7,801 bases of DNA, from assembly GCA_022600215.1 (NCBI GenBank), contig JAHZKV010000086.1:1-7801 (forward strand). Direction: 5' to 3'. A program made the translations under genes and the position numbers. Of this stretch, positions 1 to 7,077 are shown in pieces. Position 1 is the first letter of the stretch. Every line of letters starts with the position of its first letter. The notes under the pieces were generated by a model. The model was not told where the DNA came from and did not search any database. It saw nothing but the letters and a program-made list of their open reading frames with translations. The DNA is from a bacterium. Its GTDB lineage: Bacteria; Chlamydiota; Chlamydiia; Chlamydiales; 2-12-FULL-49-11.

Positions 1-1
1 A

Positions 2-2032
2 ATGAGCGAAAAAAAATCTAACACTAATCTTTTCTCTAAGAATCGGTTGGAAGAGGAAAAACCTCTTAACGATTTTTTCTTTGAAAAAGGATCAGAAATA
101 AGTCATGCCAAACTTCTTCAAGAAGAGGGACTTGGAAAGCTCAAAAAAGGCGAACTGGAGGGGCTAGCTCTTTTTGATTTAGCAGAGAGCCTTGATCCAA
201 AAAACCATAAAATTCTTTTTGAACAGGGATCTTCTCTCTTTGAATATGGTAAATCCAAAAGAATCAAAAAATATCTATTGCTAGCCAATAAAAAATTCAA
301 AAAGGCTCTAGCCCTCTTTGATACCCATTTTGCTGCCCTCAACGGCCTTGCAACCTCCCTTTTTCTACTCAGCAGAATGACAGGAGATCACCACTTTTTG
401 CTTGATGCAAGAAAATATTATAAGAAAGCGTTGGATAATAGTGATGATATTCCAGCAAATACCCTTTCTGAAACCTACTGGCATTATGGAAAAGTAAACT
501 ATCTCTTATCGAAAAAATCAGAGGAAGTTTCTGATTTGAGCATTGCGTTAAATGCTCATAAAAATGCCTATGCTTTAAATGAAAACTTAGGCCCTTCTTT
601 TTGGAGCAGCTATAGTGCCTGCGCATTAAGCCTTGGTAACCAAATAAATGACTCCAAGCTCTACTTAGAAGCAATTAAGTTCCAAAAAAATGCTATTGCA
701 AAAGAGAGCTCTAACTGGAGACACTGGTACCAGCTTGCTCGCTCTTTATCCAAGCTCTTTTTCACTTCGTCAGATGAAGACCACTTCTTACAAGCAAATG
801 AATCCTTTATCACAGCAGCAAAACTCAACCCAACAGGTGATAGTTTTTACCTCTCTTGGGCAAAGCTCTTGTTTACCTCCGGAAAGAAAACAAAAGAGAT
901 AAAACGACTCTATTCCGCTGTGGAAAAGTGTAGCTTTGCACATATACTCAATGCAAAAAACCCAAGGACGTACTCTATTTGGTCTATAGCCCTTGCAGAA
1001 ATAGGATCCATCAAAGAAGAGTTATCCCTCCTATACGATGCAGAAAACAAGGCAAATGAGGGCGCTGTATACTCCTCTCGTTCAACGGATCTTTACTTTG
1101 CAAAAGGTTATGCTTTATTTGCTCAGGCAAAATACTTCGGCGATGCAGACCTCTACCATCAAGCAATTGAGCGGTTCCAAGAAGGGCTCTCCATTGATAG
1201 AACATGCCATAAACTTTGGCACCACCTTGGCTGCACCTACTCTATTTTAGCAAAAGTAGAAAATGATCCAACCTATTACGATCGCGCTATTAAATTCTTT
1301 ACCAGAGCAATCCACCTCAAGATGAAGAGCACCTACCTCTTCACTTATGCAGAGACTTTATTAGAAATTGCAGAAATCCAAAATGACGAGGCATTACTTG
1401 GTGATGCCATCACACACTTCCAACAAGCTATTTCTCTGAATAAAAATGCCATCTTCATCCAAACAGACTCTCTTGCAAAGTATGCAAAAGCGCTAGATCT
1501 TTATGGCGACTACAAAAACGAAAAAAATTACTACGTTCAAGCAATTGATGTACTCAAAAAAATCTTGTTAGTAGACCCATCCTTCCCAAATATTCATCAC
1601 AAACTGGGACTCGTCTATGATCATCTTGGGGAACTCCTTGAAGATAGAGAAGTATTAGAAAAAGCCCTTATCCACTACAAGATTGCAGAAAAAACTTCTT
1701 ATGAAAATGCTGCTTTGTTTGCTGATCACGCTGTTACTAAGATTCACCTTGCTGAGCTCTCTCTCACCACAGAAGATAGACATCACCTCTACAAAGAAGC
1801 AGAATATAAATTGATGCAATCAGCAAAGCTTGGATATACAGAGAGCTACTACCATCTTGCTACTTTGTACTCCCTTTCATGCGAATACGAAAAAGCCGTT
1901 CATTTCCTTCATAAGTGTGAAAATTTTGACGCCCTCCCCCATCTTGATGACTTACTCGAAGATGACTGGCTAGAAAACCTTCGTCACACAGAGCTTTTCC
2001 ACAATTTCATCGAGCATTTAAAGAGCTATTAA
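2..2032 (+). CDS. Large all-helical TPR-repeat protein, function unknown
   Basis: This 676-residue protein is built of tetratricopeptide-type helical hairpins from about residue 34 to the C-terminus. The first (about 34-68) is a normal 34-residue TPR. Many later ones are longer, near 40-46 residues, because helix A and helix B are joined by an acidic stretch ending in a Tyr/Leu-rich turn. Clear examples start near W200, W242, W406, F447 and I531, with the recurring pattern W/Y-x-x-L/Y-A/G, then D-x-x-x-Y/L-x-x-A-I-x-x-F. The last unit (about 616-640) is followed by a segment (650-672) with aspartates, L-R and F-H-x-F-I, like the capping end of many TPR proteins. There is no signal peptide or membrane helix, so it is probably cytosolic and a scaffold for protein-protein contacts. 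The ATG is at the window edge, so its ribosome binding site cannot be seen and a more upstream start is possible. Family call is firm; partner and role are unknown. Confidence 0.85.
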   Translation: MSEKKSNTNLFSKNRLEEEKPLNDFFFEKGSEISHAKLLQEEGLGKLKKGELEGLALFDLAESLDPKNHKILFEQGSSLFEYGKSKRIKKYLLLANKKFKKALALFDTHFAALNGLATSLFLLSRMTGDHHFLLDARKYYKKALDNSDDIPANTLSETYWHYGKVNYLLSKKSEEVSDLSIALNAHKNAYALNENLGPSFWSSYSACALSLGNQINDSKLYLEAIKFQKNAIAKESSNWRHWYQLARSLSKLFFTSSDEDHFLQANESFITAAKLNPTGDSFYLSWAKLLFTSGKKTKEIKRLYSAVEKCSFAHILNAKNPRTYSIWSIALAEIGSIKEELSLLYDAENKANEGAVYSSRSTDLYFAKGYALFAQAKYFGDADLYHQAIERFQEGLSIDRTCHKLWHHLGCTYSILAKVENDPTYYDRAIKFFTRAIHLKMKSTYLFTYAETLLEIAEIQNDEALLGDAITHFQQAISLNKNAIFIQTDSLAKYAKALDLYGDYKNEKNYYVQAIDVLKKILLVDPSFPNIHHKLGLVYDHLGELLEDREVLEKALIHYKIAEKTSYENAALFADHAVTKIHLAELSLTTEDRHHLYKEAEYKLMQSAKLGYTESYYHLATLYSLSCEYEKAVHFLHKCENFDALPHLDDLLEDDWLENLRHTELFHNFIEHLKSY

Positions 2033-2046
2033 GCTAAACTAAACTC

Positions 2047-2349
2047 ATGATCTACTTCATCATACACCTAATTTTGATATTGGGCATGGGATTTACCCTT
2101 ACAAATGTTCCAAAAAATTATCATGCCTTCTCTCAAACGAAAAAAAATTTATATAAACTAGTGCCTCTTCTTTTTGGTGTACCTTCTGGGATTTTTTTTA
2201 TGCTGTACCAAGAAGATCCAAGCTTTACTAAAGACTGGTGGTTGGTCGCAGAATCCACCATAGGAGTCGTGTTACTAGTCTATTTCACAACAAGTTCTTT
2301 GCTTAAAAAATATTTTATGCCCAAGAAATCTCTTCAAAGAAATAAGTAG
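2047..2349 (+). CDS. Small three-pass membrane protein, unknown function
   Basis: I do not recognise this 100-residue protein. It shows three hydrophobic stretches that look like membrane helices: about residues 2-21, 38-54 and 65-86. The loop between the first two (about 22-37) is rich in Lys, Asn and Gln, and the tail (87-100) is strongly basic with six lysines or arginines, so the C-terminus is predicted to be cytoplasmic by the positive-inside rule. The start lies only 14 bases after the stop of the TPR gene, and no convincing Shine-Dalgarno sequence precedes it, so translation may depend on coupling to the upstream gene. An internal Met at residue 15 would remove most of the first helix and is less likely. 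The open frame, membrane-like composition and fit between two same-strand genes support a real gene. The position just before yidC suggests, but does not show, a link to envelope biogenesis. Confidence 0.65.
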   Translation: MIYFIIHLILILGMGFTLTNVPKNYHAFSQTKKNLYKLVPLLFGVPSGIFFMLYQEDPSFTKDWWLVAESTIGVVLLVYFTTSSLLKKYFMPKKSLQRNK

Positions 2350-2407
2350 TTGTAGCTGGACATTTAAAGAAAATACCTTTATGATTGCCCTTTACCAAAC
2401 TTATATT

Positions 2408-2413
2408 AGAGAG
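2408..2413 (+). promoter_or_regulatory. Ribosome binding site that fixes the yidC start
   Basis: The purine run AGAGAG lies 4 bases before the ATG at 2418. It supports that ATG over the upstream in-frame TTG at 2385, which has only a pyrimidine-rich sequence before it. Spacing is slightly short but acceptable. Confidence 0.5.
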
Positions 2414-2417
2414 AAAT

Positions 2418-4733
2418 ATGAATAAAAGATCTTTATGGCAATTGACCGCAGTTATGCTTGCCTTTGTACTATTAAATACTTTTGTATTAAACAAAGATCC
2501 CATTGCTCCCCCCCAATCTGAGACCATCGCAGATGTGGATATTTCTCACCTTCCCATCCATGCACTAAAAAATGGAAATGGATACACCATCTGCTCCACC
2601 ATTACTCTTGGTGATGCAGCTGTAACACTCTCTCCAGACAACCTACCTGAAAATCTATTCAAAGGAAAAGAGGCACTCCATCTCATTGAAAAGAATGCCG
2701 ATGGTGTGATGATCTATTCGGATAAAATCACTCCTACACTGGAGAGCTCCACGAAATTAAAAGAAGGTGAAGATCTTCTCGTAATTACAGGCCTTTCCGG
2801 AAGCGAGCCTTCAATTCACCCCGCAACCTTTTTAGATGGAAAGATAGAATTTTTAAAAGAAGCACCAGCTGGTAATGGTGTTATCGTCGTAGAAGGACCA
2901 GAGGGTCTTTCTTTTGCAGGTTTGTGGAAAGAGGAAAGCAAGACATTTGTCGCTACCAAAGATCTCACAGGGCTAGAAAAAAGCGTTATTGCAAGTAATA
3001 GCCCAACTTCTTCCTCTCAAGAAAAATTCTACTGCCTTGAAAATGAATTAATGCAGGTAGTGTTTTCTGATAAAGGAGGCGCCATTGCAGAAATCAATCT
3101 AAAGCTACGTGGAAAAGATGATCCAAATTCAAGCATCTTGCCAGTGGCTCTTGATCGTAAGGTAGAAGCACAATCTCCAAAAAACAATCTCTACCCTTTA
3201 CAAAAAGCTACGATCGTTACTAGCGGCGGAGAAAGAGCCTACAAAGAAAGTGTTCAAGGTGGATATATCCCCCTTCTTAGAAGAGACCTTATCGATAATG
3301 AGGGAAATATTACCTTCAAAGTTCCTGCAAAAAACTATGCTCTTGCTCTAATCGACAAAGAAAACCCAGAGCCTACCACTTTCTCTGTTTCTAAATTCAC
3401 TAATGATTCTATCCAGTTTAAAGGGAATATCCAAGGCAGAGAAGTCGTACGAAGCTTCTCCTTAGTAAAAGATGCGCCATACACACTCGAAACAAATGAC
3501 ACGGTAAATGGGAACATTTCATCTTTAGTACTAACCTCTGGAATTTTAGAAATTGAATCAGATACAGGATCCACCACCCCCACACTCCTTTACTACAACT
3601 ACGATGGATCCAAAATGAAGCTCAAGTCTTTCAAGCTTCCAAAGGAAAATCTTTCTTATTCTGACATCTCTCCAAACTGGACAGCAAGCACTAACGGCTT
3701 TTTTGGAACGATCTTCAATCCAAAAGGGATAAATCCAAAAGAGATCTATTCTACTAAAATTGAGGGGAAAGAGTGCCCTTCAAGAGTCACTCTTGTTGAC
3801 ATCGATAAAGCTCTTAATCCATCAGGAAACTTTCCAGGATATATGATCTACACCCCTTACAAGTCATCCATCAAAGGTGGCAGCTCTGTCTTTTATTGCG
3901 GTCCACTTGAGAAAAACATCTTAAATCAGGTAGATGCAGCGTTTTCTGATAAACAAACGGGAGCAAATCCAGAATTCATCAAGGCTCTTACTGTGAGAGG
4001 CTGGCTTACTTTTATTTCTGATCCATTCTCCCGCTTTATGAACACTCTCTTGGACTTTTTCCACATGATAACCAGATCATGGGGATTCTCCATTATCTTA
4101 TTGACCATCACACTTCACCTGCTTCTTTTCCCTTTTGGTGCAAAAGCGCACAAGTCCATGATCAAAATGAGAAAACTTGGACCAAAGCTAAAAGAGCTGG
4201 AAAGCAAGTATAAAAACGATCCAAAAAGACTAAGGATGGAACAGGCAATGTTTTATCGAAATGAAGGGATTAATCCACTTTCTAGTTTATTGCCACTCAT
4301 TCTTCCTATCCCCTTCTTTATTGGGATGTTTGATCTGCTGAGAACAAAATTCACCATGAGAGGAGTAGCCTTTATCCCTGGATGGATTGATAACCTATCT
4401 GCTCCTGATGTAGTCTTTTCCTGGGGTGTAAATATCCCATTTATTGGAAATGAGTTCCACCTCCTACCAATTCTTGGCGCTGCAGCGATGTACATTTCAC
4501 AAAAGATTGCCACAGCTGGTCAACCAAAGAAAAAGAATCCCACAGATATGGAAAAACAAATGCAGTCCATGGGACCTATTTTATCTGTAGTATTTCTATT
4601 TTTCTTTTATAACCTACCTGCAGGCTTAAATATCTACCTTATTGTTTCTTCTTTGTTGAGAGTGGCTCAAAGCTCTTATCTTAACAAAAAGTATGGCAGC
4701 AAAAACAGCAAAGTTTCTGCAGCGAAGAACTAA
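2418..4733 (+). CDS. yidC: Membrane protein insertase YidC (chlamydial long form)
   Basis: YidC/Oxa1-family insertase that places proteins into the inner membrane, alone or with SecYEG. With the ATG at 2418 it has 771 residues, much longer than the E. coli protein (about 548) and close to what I recall for chlamydial YidC. TM1 is at about 6-24. A large periplasmic domain follows (about 26-540), the source of the extra length. The conserved core then runs: TM2 with W-G-F-S-I-I at 555-560, a charged cytoplasmic hairpin loop (576-618), G-I-N-P-L at 617-621 leading into TM3, a periplasmic stretch with F-I-P-G-W-I-D-N-L (652-660), TM4 near 682-698, TM5 near 719-732, and P-A-G-L-N-I-Y (734-740) opening the last helix. 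The basic tail (756-771) fits ribosome or membrane contact. Residue 567 is His where E. coli has the functional groove arginine R366. The gene ends in tandem in-frame stops (TAA TAG). The alternative start is TTG at 2385, adding 11 residues. Confidence 0.97.
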   Translation: MNKRSLWQLTAVMLAFVLLNTFVLNKDPIAPPQSETIADVDISHLPIHALKNGNGYTICSTITLGDAAVTLSPDNLPENLFKGKEALHLIEKNADGVMIYSDKITPTLESSTKLKEGEDLLVITGLSGSEPSIHPATFLDGKIEFLKEAPAGNGVIVVEGPEGLSFAGLWKEESKTFVATKDLTGLEKSVIASNSPTSSSQEKFYCLENELMQVVFSDKGGAIAEINLKLRGKDDPNSSILPVALDRKVEAQSPKNNLYPLQKATIVTSGGERAYKESVQGGYIPLLRRDLIDNEGNITFKVPAKNYALALIDKENPEPTTFSVSKFTNDSIQFKGNIQGREVVRSFSLVKDAPYTLETNDTVNGNISSLVLTSGILEIESDTGSTTPTLLYYNYDGSKMKLKSFKLPKENLSYSDISPNWTASTNGFFGTIFNPKGINPKEIYSTKIEGKECPSRVTLVDIDKALNPSGNFPGYMIYTPYKSSIKGGSSVFYCGPLEKNILNQVDAAFSDKQTGANPEFIKALTVRGWLTFISDPFSRFMNTLLDFFHMITRSWGFSIILLTITLHLLLFPFGAKAHKSMIKMRKLGPKLKELESKYKNDPKRLRMEQAMFYRNEGINPLSSLLPLILPIPFFIGMFDLLRTKFTMRGVAFIPGWIDNLSAPDVVFSWGVNIPFIGNEFHLLPILGAAAMYISQKIATAGQPKKKNPTDMEKQMQSMGPILSVVFLFFFYNLPAGLNIYLIVSSLLRVAQSSYLNKKYGSKNSKVSAAKN

Positions 4734-4813
4734 TAGTTTACAGATAAAAAAAAGGATGTAAAAATAGGACCAATCTCATCAATTGGGACTCTTTATATAG
4801 GGCTAAGATTACT

Positions 4814-6169
4814 TTGGAAGCGTGGAATAAATTCATAGATTTTTTAGAAACGAAGTATGGTAAGGCGACCACAGATAAATGGGCCCGTACTCTTAAAATA
4901 GTTCGTTTTGATGCCTGCAATATCTTTTTAAAATCTAACGACTTTTTCCAAACGCAATGGGTCCAAGAATACATCCTCCCCCTTGCAAAGGCAAATTTCT
5001 TAGATAGCAATGGAAAGACCATTCGAATCCACATCGATGCAGAAGAAAAAAAAGATAAAGCAAAAGCTGCACCAAAAGAAGTTGCTATCAAATTTTGTTC
5101 CGATAGTGTTGCACCAGGTGCTACATTAGAAAGCTACTACCCCTCCCCTGAAAATGCTTTTTCTCATAAAGCGTTAGGAAAGATCTTTGGCTATGATGCA
5201 GTAATGGGGACAATGGAAACTCTTCCCGATGACCCACCCAATCCAGTCTATATTTATGGACCGAAAGGATCAGGAAAGACTCATCTCTTGATGGCCATAA
5301 AAACCATCTTAGAAAGACATGGACTCAATGTATTTTTTGTAAATGCTGATACCTTCACAGACCACGTAGTTCATGCTATTCGTTTTGGTAAAATGGATAC
5401 CTTCCGAAAAACCTATCGTAATATCGATGCTTTAATCATCGATGATATTGAAGTATTGAGCAGAAAAAATGCCACACAAGAAGAGTTTTTCCACACCTTT
5501 AACACTCTGCAAACCACAGGGAAGATGATTGTACTTAGCTCCACCTTTAGCCCGCGTAAGCTAGAAGGAATTGAAGAGCGCCTCATTAGTAGATTTGAGT
5601 GGGGAATCTTACTCGGCATTGACAACACCAAAGACAAGGCTATCAATGAGCGACTTCTTCATGAGAAGCTAAATTTCTTAAGCCTTATTGTAGATGTGGA
5701 AACAAAAGAATATCTCCTGGAGAACTTCCCTACCGCAAGCGATCTTTCAGGAGCTATTGAAGCTCTCTCTAAAGCCTCTATCTCTGATACCATCTCCATT
5801 CAAGGAGCAAAGACTCTCCTTGATAAGCTAGTTGCCAAAAGAATCATGGATAGCTTAAATGCAGATAAAATCCTTGAGGAGATTGCAAAAATTTTTGGTA
5901 TACGAGTAATAGATATGCAAAGCAAGGCACAAACAAGAGACTGTGTGTTGCCAAGGCAATTTGCTATGTTTTTCTTACGTCATGAACTCAAGATGCCATT
6001 TATGAAAATTGGTTTTATCTTCAAAAAAGATCACTCTACTGTAATGACAAGCATTCGCCTCATTGAAAACCTCATAGAGAAAAACCACGAAGAGACCCTC
6101 TACTATGTAAATGCCATTGAGGCAGCTCTTACCAAAATTCGAAATGGCCTAGAGCTAGTAAAAGCATAA
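4814..6169 (+). CDS. dnaA: DnaA-family replication initiator, chlamydial DnaA-1 type
   Basis: A 451-residue DnaA. Domain I (about 1-75) has W4, W23 and W49 in the usual helical pattern; a short Lys/Ala-rich linker follows (about 76-100). The AAA+ domain has Walker A G-P-K-G-S-G-K-T (149-156), Walker B L-I-I-D-D-I-E (207-213), the F-F-H-T-F-N segment (225-230) and the box VII arginine R260 in S-R-F-E-W-G. Domain IV (about 350-451) is the DNA-binding helix-turn-helix with R381 and D-H-S-T-V (406-410), the DnaA-box reading signature. Sensor I reads L-S-S-T-F-S instead of the common T-S-D-R form, and the sensor II arginine position appears to be S309. The start must be non-ATG: the first in-frame Met codon is at residue 131, after domain I. 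The TTG at 4814 gives an N-terminus M-E-A-W like the chlamydial CT250 protein as I recall it. AGGG at 4799-4802 could serve as a ribosome binding site. It lies 80 bases after yidC. Chlamydiae usually have two DnaA paralogues; which is the main initiator here cannot be judged. Confidence 0.96.
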   Translation: MEAWNKFIDFLETKYGKATTDKWARTLKIVRFDACNIFLKSNDFFQTQWVQEYILPLAKANFLDSNGKTIRIHIDAEEKKDKAKAAPKEVAIKFCSDSVAPGATLESYYPSPENAFSHKALGKIFGYDAVMGTMETLPDDPPNPVYIYGPKGSGKTHLLMAIKTILERHGLNVFFVNADTFTDHVVHAIRFGKMDTFRKTYRNIDALIIDDIEVLSRKNATQEEFFHTFNTLQTTGKMIVLSSTFSPRKLEGIEERLISRFEWGILLGIDNTKDKAINERLLHEKLNFLSLIVDVETKEYLLENFPTASDLSGAIEALSKASISDTISIQGAKTLLDKLVAKRIMDSLNADKILEEIAKIFGIRVIDMQSKAQTRDCVLPRQFAMFFLRHELKMPFMKIGFIFKKDHSTVMTSIRLIENLIEKNHEETLYYVNAIEAALTKIRNGLELVKA

Positions 6170-6180
6170 TTTTTAAGCCT

Positions 6181-6209
6181 AAAAAAAGCACCTGTAATAC
6201 AACAGGTGC
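6181..6209 (-). terminator. Intrinsic terminator of slc1, possibly shared with dnaA
   Basis: An 8-bp perfect inverted repeat, GCACCTGT (6188-6195) and ACAGGTGC (6202-6209), has a 6-base loop. Read on the minus strand it is followed by seven T residues (6187-6181), a textbook intrinsic terminator 27 bases after the slc1 stop. Flanking bases can lengthen the stem through A-U and G-U pairs. On the plus strand the hairpin is followed only by a broken T tract, so it may also stop dnaA transcription, but less well. The arrangement suits two converging genes. Confidence 0.85.
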
Positions 6210-6236
6210 CTTCTAATTTGTAGATCTTACGATATC

Positions 6237-6809
6237 TTAAATCTTGATGTAAGAATCTCCCGGCTTTGATCCACCATCGCCACCTGGCTTTGGTCCACCA
6301 CCACCTGGAGCAGGTCCCATACCACCTGGCCCCATTCCTGGAGGACCTCCTGCGGTAGGAAGTTTTGGACCATCACGCTCTTTATCATAAGTACCATTAA
6401 AGATTTTCTCTGCGATCTTTCTCCAAGACTCTACAGACTCAACAAACGCTGGAGCAAACTTTTTCAAAGCATCTGGCGCAGCATGAGCCATCTCTAGCAC
6501 AGAGTGCATCAAGATCAATTCTTCTTTTGTAGCAACACCAACGCCACCACCAGCCATAAGGCCACCAAGCATCGACCCTTCCAATAAGGTCTCATATAAC
6601 AATAACTTAGACTTCACATCTCCTGGCAATCCATCCAAGATTGGAGAATATAAATACAATCTGTCTGAGTGTGGTTCGTAAGTAAGGTGTAAGGAAAATG
6701 TATTATCAATACCAAGAATACATGTTTGATTCTCGTCAAAGGCAAGACCCTCTAAATTTAATTCCTTACCGAATTCCTGCAAATTTTGTTCGGCATTATC
6801 TAATGACAT
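6237..6809 (-). CDS. slc1: Type III secretion chaperone, Slc1 (CT043) family
   Basis: A 190-residue class I (CesT/Tir-like) secretion chaperone. Residues 1-140 match my recollection of Chlamydia trachomatis Slc1 (CT043) over long blocks: the N-A-E-x-N-L start, L-H-L-T-Y-E (40-45), H-S-D-R-L-Y (47-52), L-D-G-L-P (58-62), L-L-E-G-S-M-L-G-G (75-83) and M-A-G-G-G-V-G-V-A-T-K-E (85-96). Slc1 forms dimers that bind the N-terminal part of early effectors such as Tarp and directs their order of secretion; it works in the cytoplasm at the injectisome base. The tail (about 153-184) is Gly/Pro-rich with seven-residue repeats and seems longer than the short Gly/Pro tail I recall for CT043. The start is firm: AGGAGG lies 4 bases before the ATG. 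It is convergent with dnaA and has its own terminator. In C. trachomatis CT043 is far from dnaA/yidC, so the neighbourhood differs. Confidence 0.93.
   Translation of the reverse strand: MSLDNAEQNLQEFGKELNLEGLAFDENQTCILGIDNTFSLHLTYEPHSDRLYLYSPILDGLPGDVKSKLLLYETLLEGSMLGGLMAGGGVGVATKEELILMHSVLEMAHAAPDALKKFAPAFVESVESWRKIAEKIFNGTYDKERDGPKLPTAGGPPGMGPGGMGPAPGGGGPKPGGDGGSKPGDSYIKI
6258..6344 (-). repeat. Degenerate 21-bp repeat coding Gly/Pro heptads in slc1
   Basis: On the plus strand CCACCTGG recurs at 6280, 6301 and 6322, exactly 21 bases apart, inside the slc1 reading frame. The protein reads as consecutive seven-residue units at 156-162 (PPGMGPG), 163-169 (GMGPAPG) and 170-176 (GGGPKPG), then a diverged eight-residue unit at 177-184 (GDGGSKPG). 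Spacing of whole codons suggests tandem duplication within the gene. Confidence 0.75.
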
Positions 6810-6813
6810 TCAT

Positions 6814-6819
6814 CCTCCT
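6814..6819 (-). promoter_or_regulatory. Strong Shine-Dalgarno of slc1
   Basis: The minus strand reads AGGAGG, a full match to the anti-Shine-Dalgarno complement, 4 bases before the slc1 ATG (6809). It is the strongest ribosome binding site in the window and suggests efficient translation of the chaperone. An out-of-frame ATG at 6813 would give only a five-codon frame. Confidence 0.8.
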
Positions 6820-7050
6820 CGAAGATTTCTGTTTAATACTATTCTTTCTGTCCAACGTAGTAGGACTTTCTAAAAAGAATACATTAAGGCTATTTTTATT
6901 TCTATATTTTTTTCCTTCAAGCCCTAGTTTATATGCTATATCACACTTAAAAAATGATAAACTACAAGAAAAACTTTCTTCTATCTCATAATCAAGTGGT
7001 TATAAATACCCATCATAGCGCTTATAGAAAGCAAAAGAACTTGCGCAGAG

Positions 7051-7077
7051 ACCTCCTCCTATGCTAGGATTGGGGGT
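7051..7077 (+). promoter_or_regulatory. Hairpin in the probable 5' leader of the lipoprotein gene
   Basis: TCCTA (7057-7061) and TAGGA (7065-7069) pair around a three-base loop, and ACCTCC (7051-7056) can pair with GGGGGT (7072-7077) below a two-base bulge, giving about 11 base pairs with one G-U. No T tract follows on the plus strand, so it is not an ordinary terminator. It ends 20 bases before the start codon and leaves the AAGGG ribosome binding site (7087-7091) free. It could stabilise the messenger or be a protein site; function is unknown. Confidence 0.4.

Noticed and set aside
1668..1676. TTATCCACT, one base from a consensus DnaA box.
   Set aside because: Single copy inside the TPR coding frame, with no cluster of boxes or AT-rich unwinding region near it and none upstream of dnaA, so there is no evidence for a replication origin here.
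2385..2417. TTG start adding 11 residues to YidC.
   Set aside because: The ATG at 2418 has an AGAGAG ribosome binding site and gives the usual YidC N-terminus, a few polar residues before TM1.
4737..4766. TTTACA followed by an A-rich stretch after yidC as a possible dnaA promoter.
   Set aside because: The -35 is good but the -10 match is weak (TAAAAA at 16-base spacing) in A-rich sequence, so I do not list it as a feature.
4771..4786. Short inverted repeat CCAAT/ATTGG between yidC and dnaA.
   Set aside because: Only five AT-rich pairs with a seven-base loop and no T tract; not a credible terminator.
6803..6991. A plus-strand frame of 62 codons rich in Phe and Leu in the intergenic region, extendable upstream over slc1.
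   Set aside because: It starts antisense to the slc1 start and covers the strong slc1 ribosome binding site, has no ribosome binding site of its own, and its hydrophobic content is what AT-rich T-heavy DNA gives by chance.
7012..7017. TATGAT on the minus strand as a slc1 promoter -10.
   Set aside because: No acceptable -35 at 16-18 bases, and it would give a leader of about 200 bases; not better than chance.
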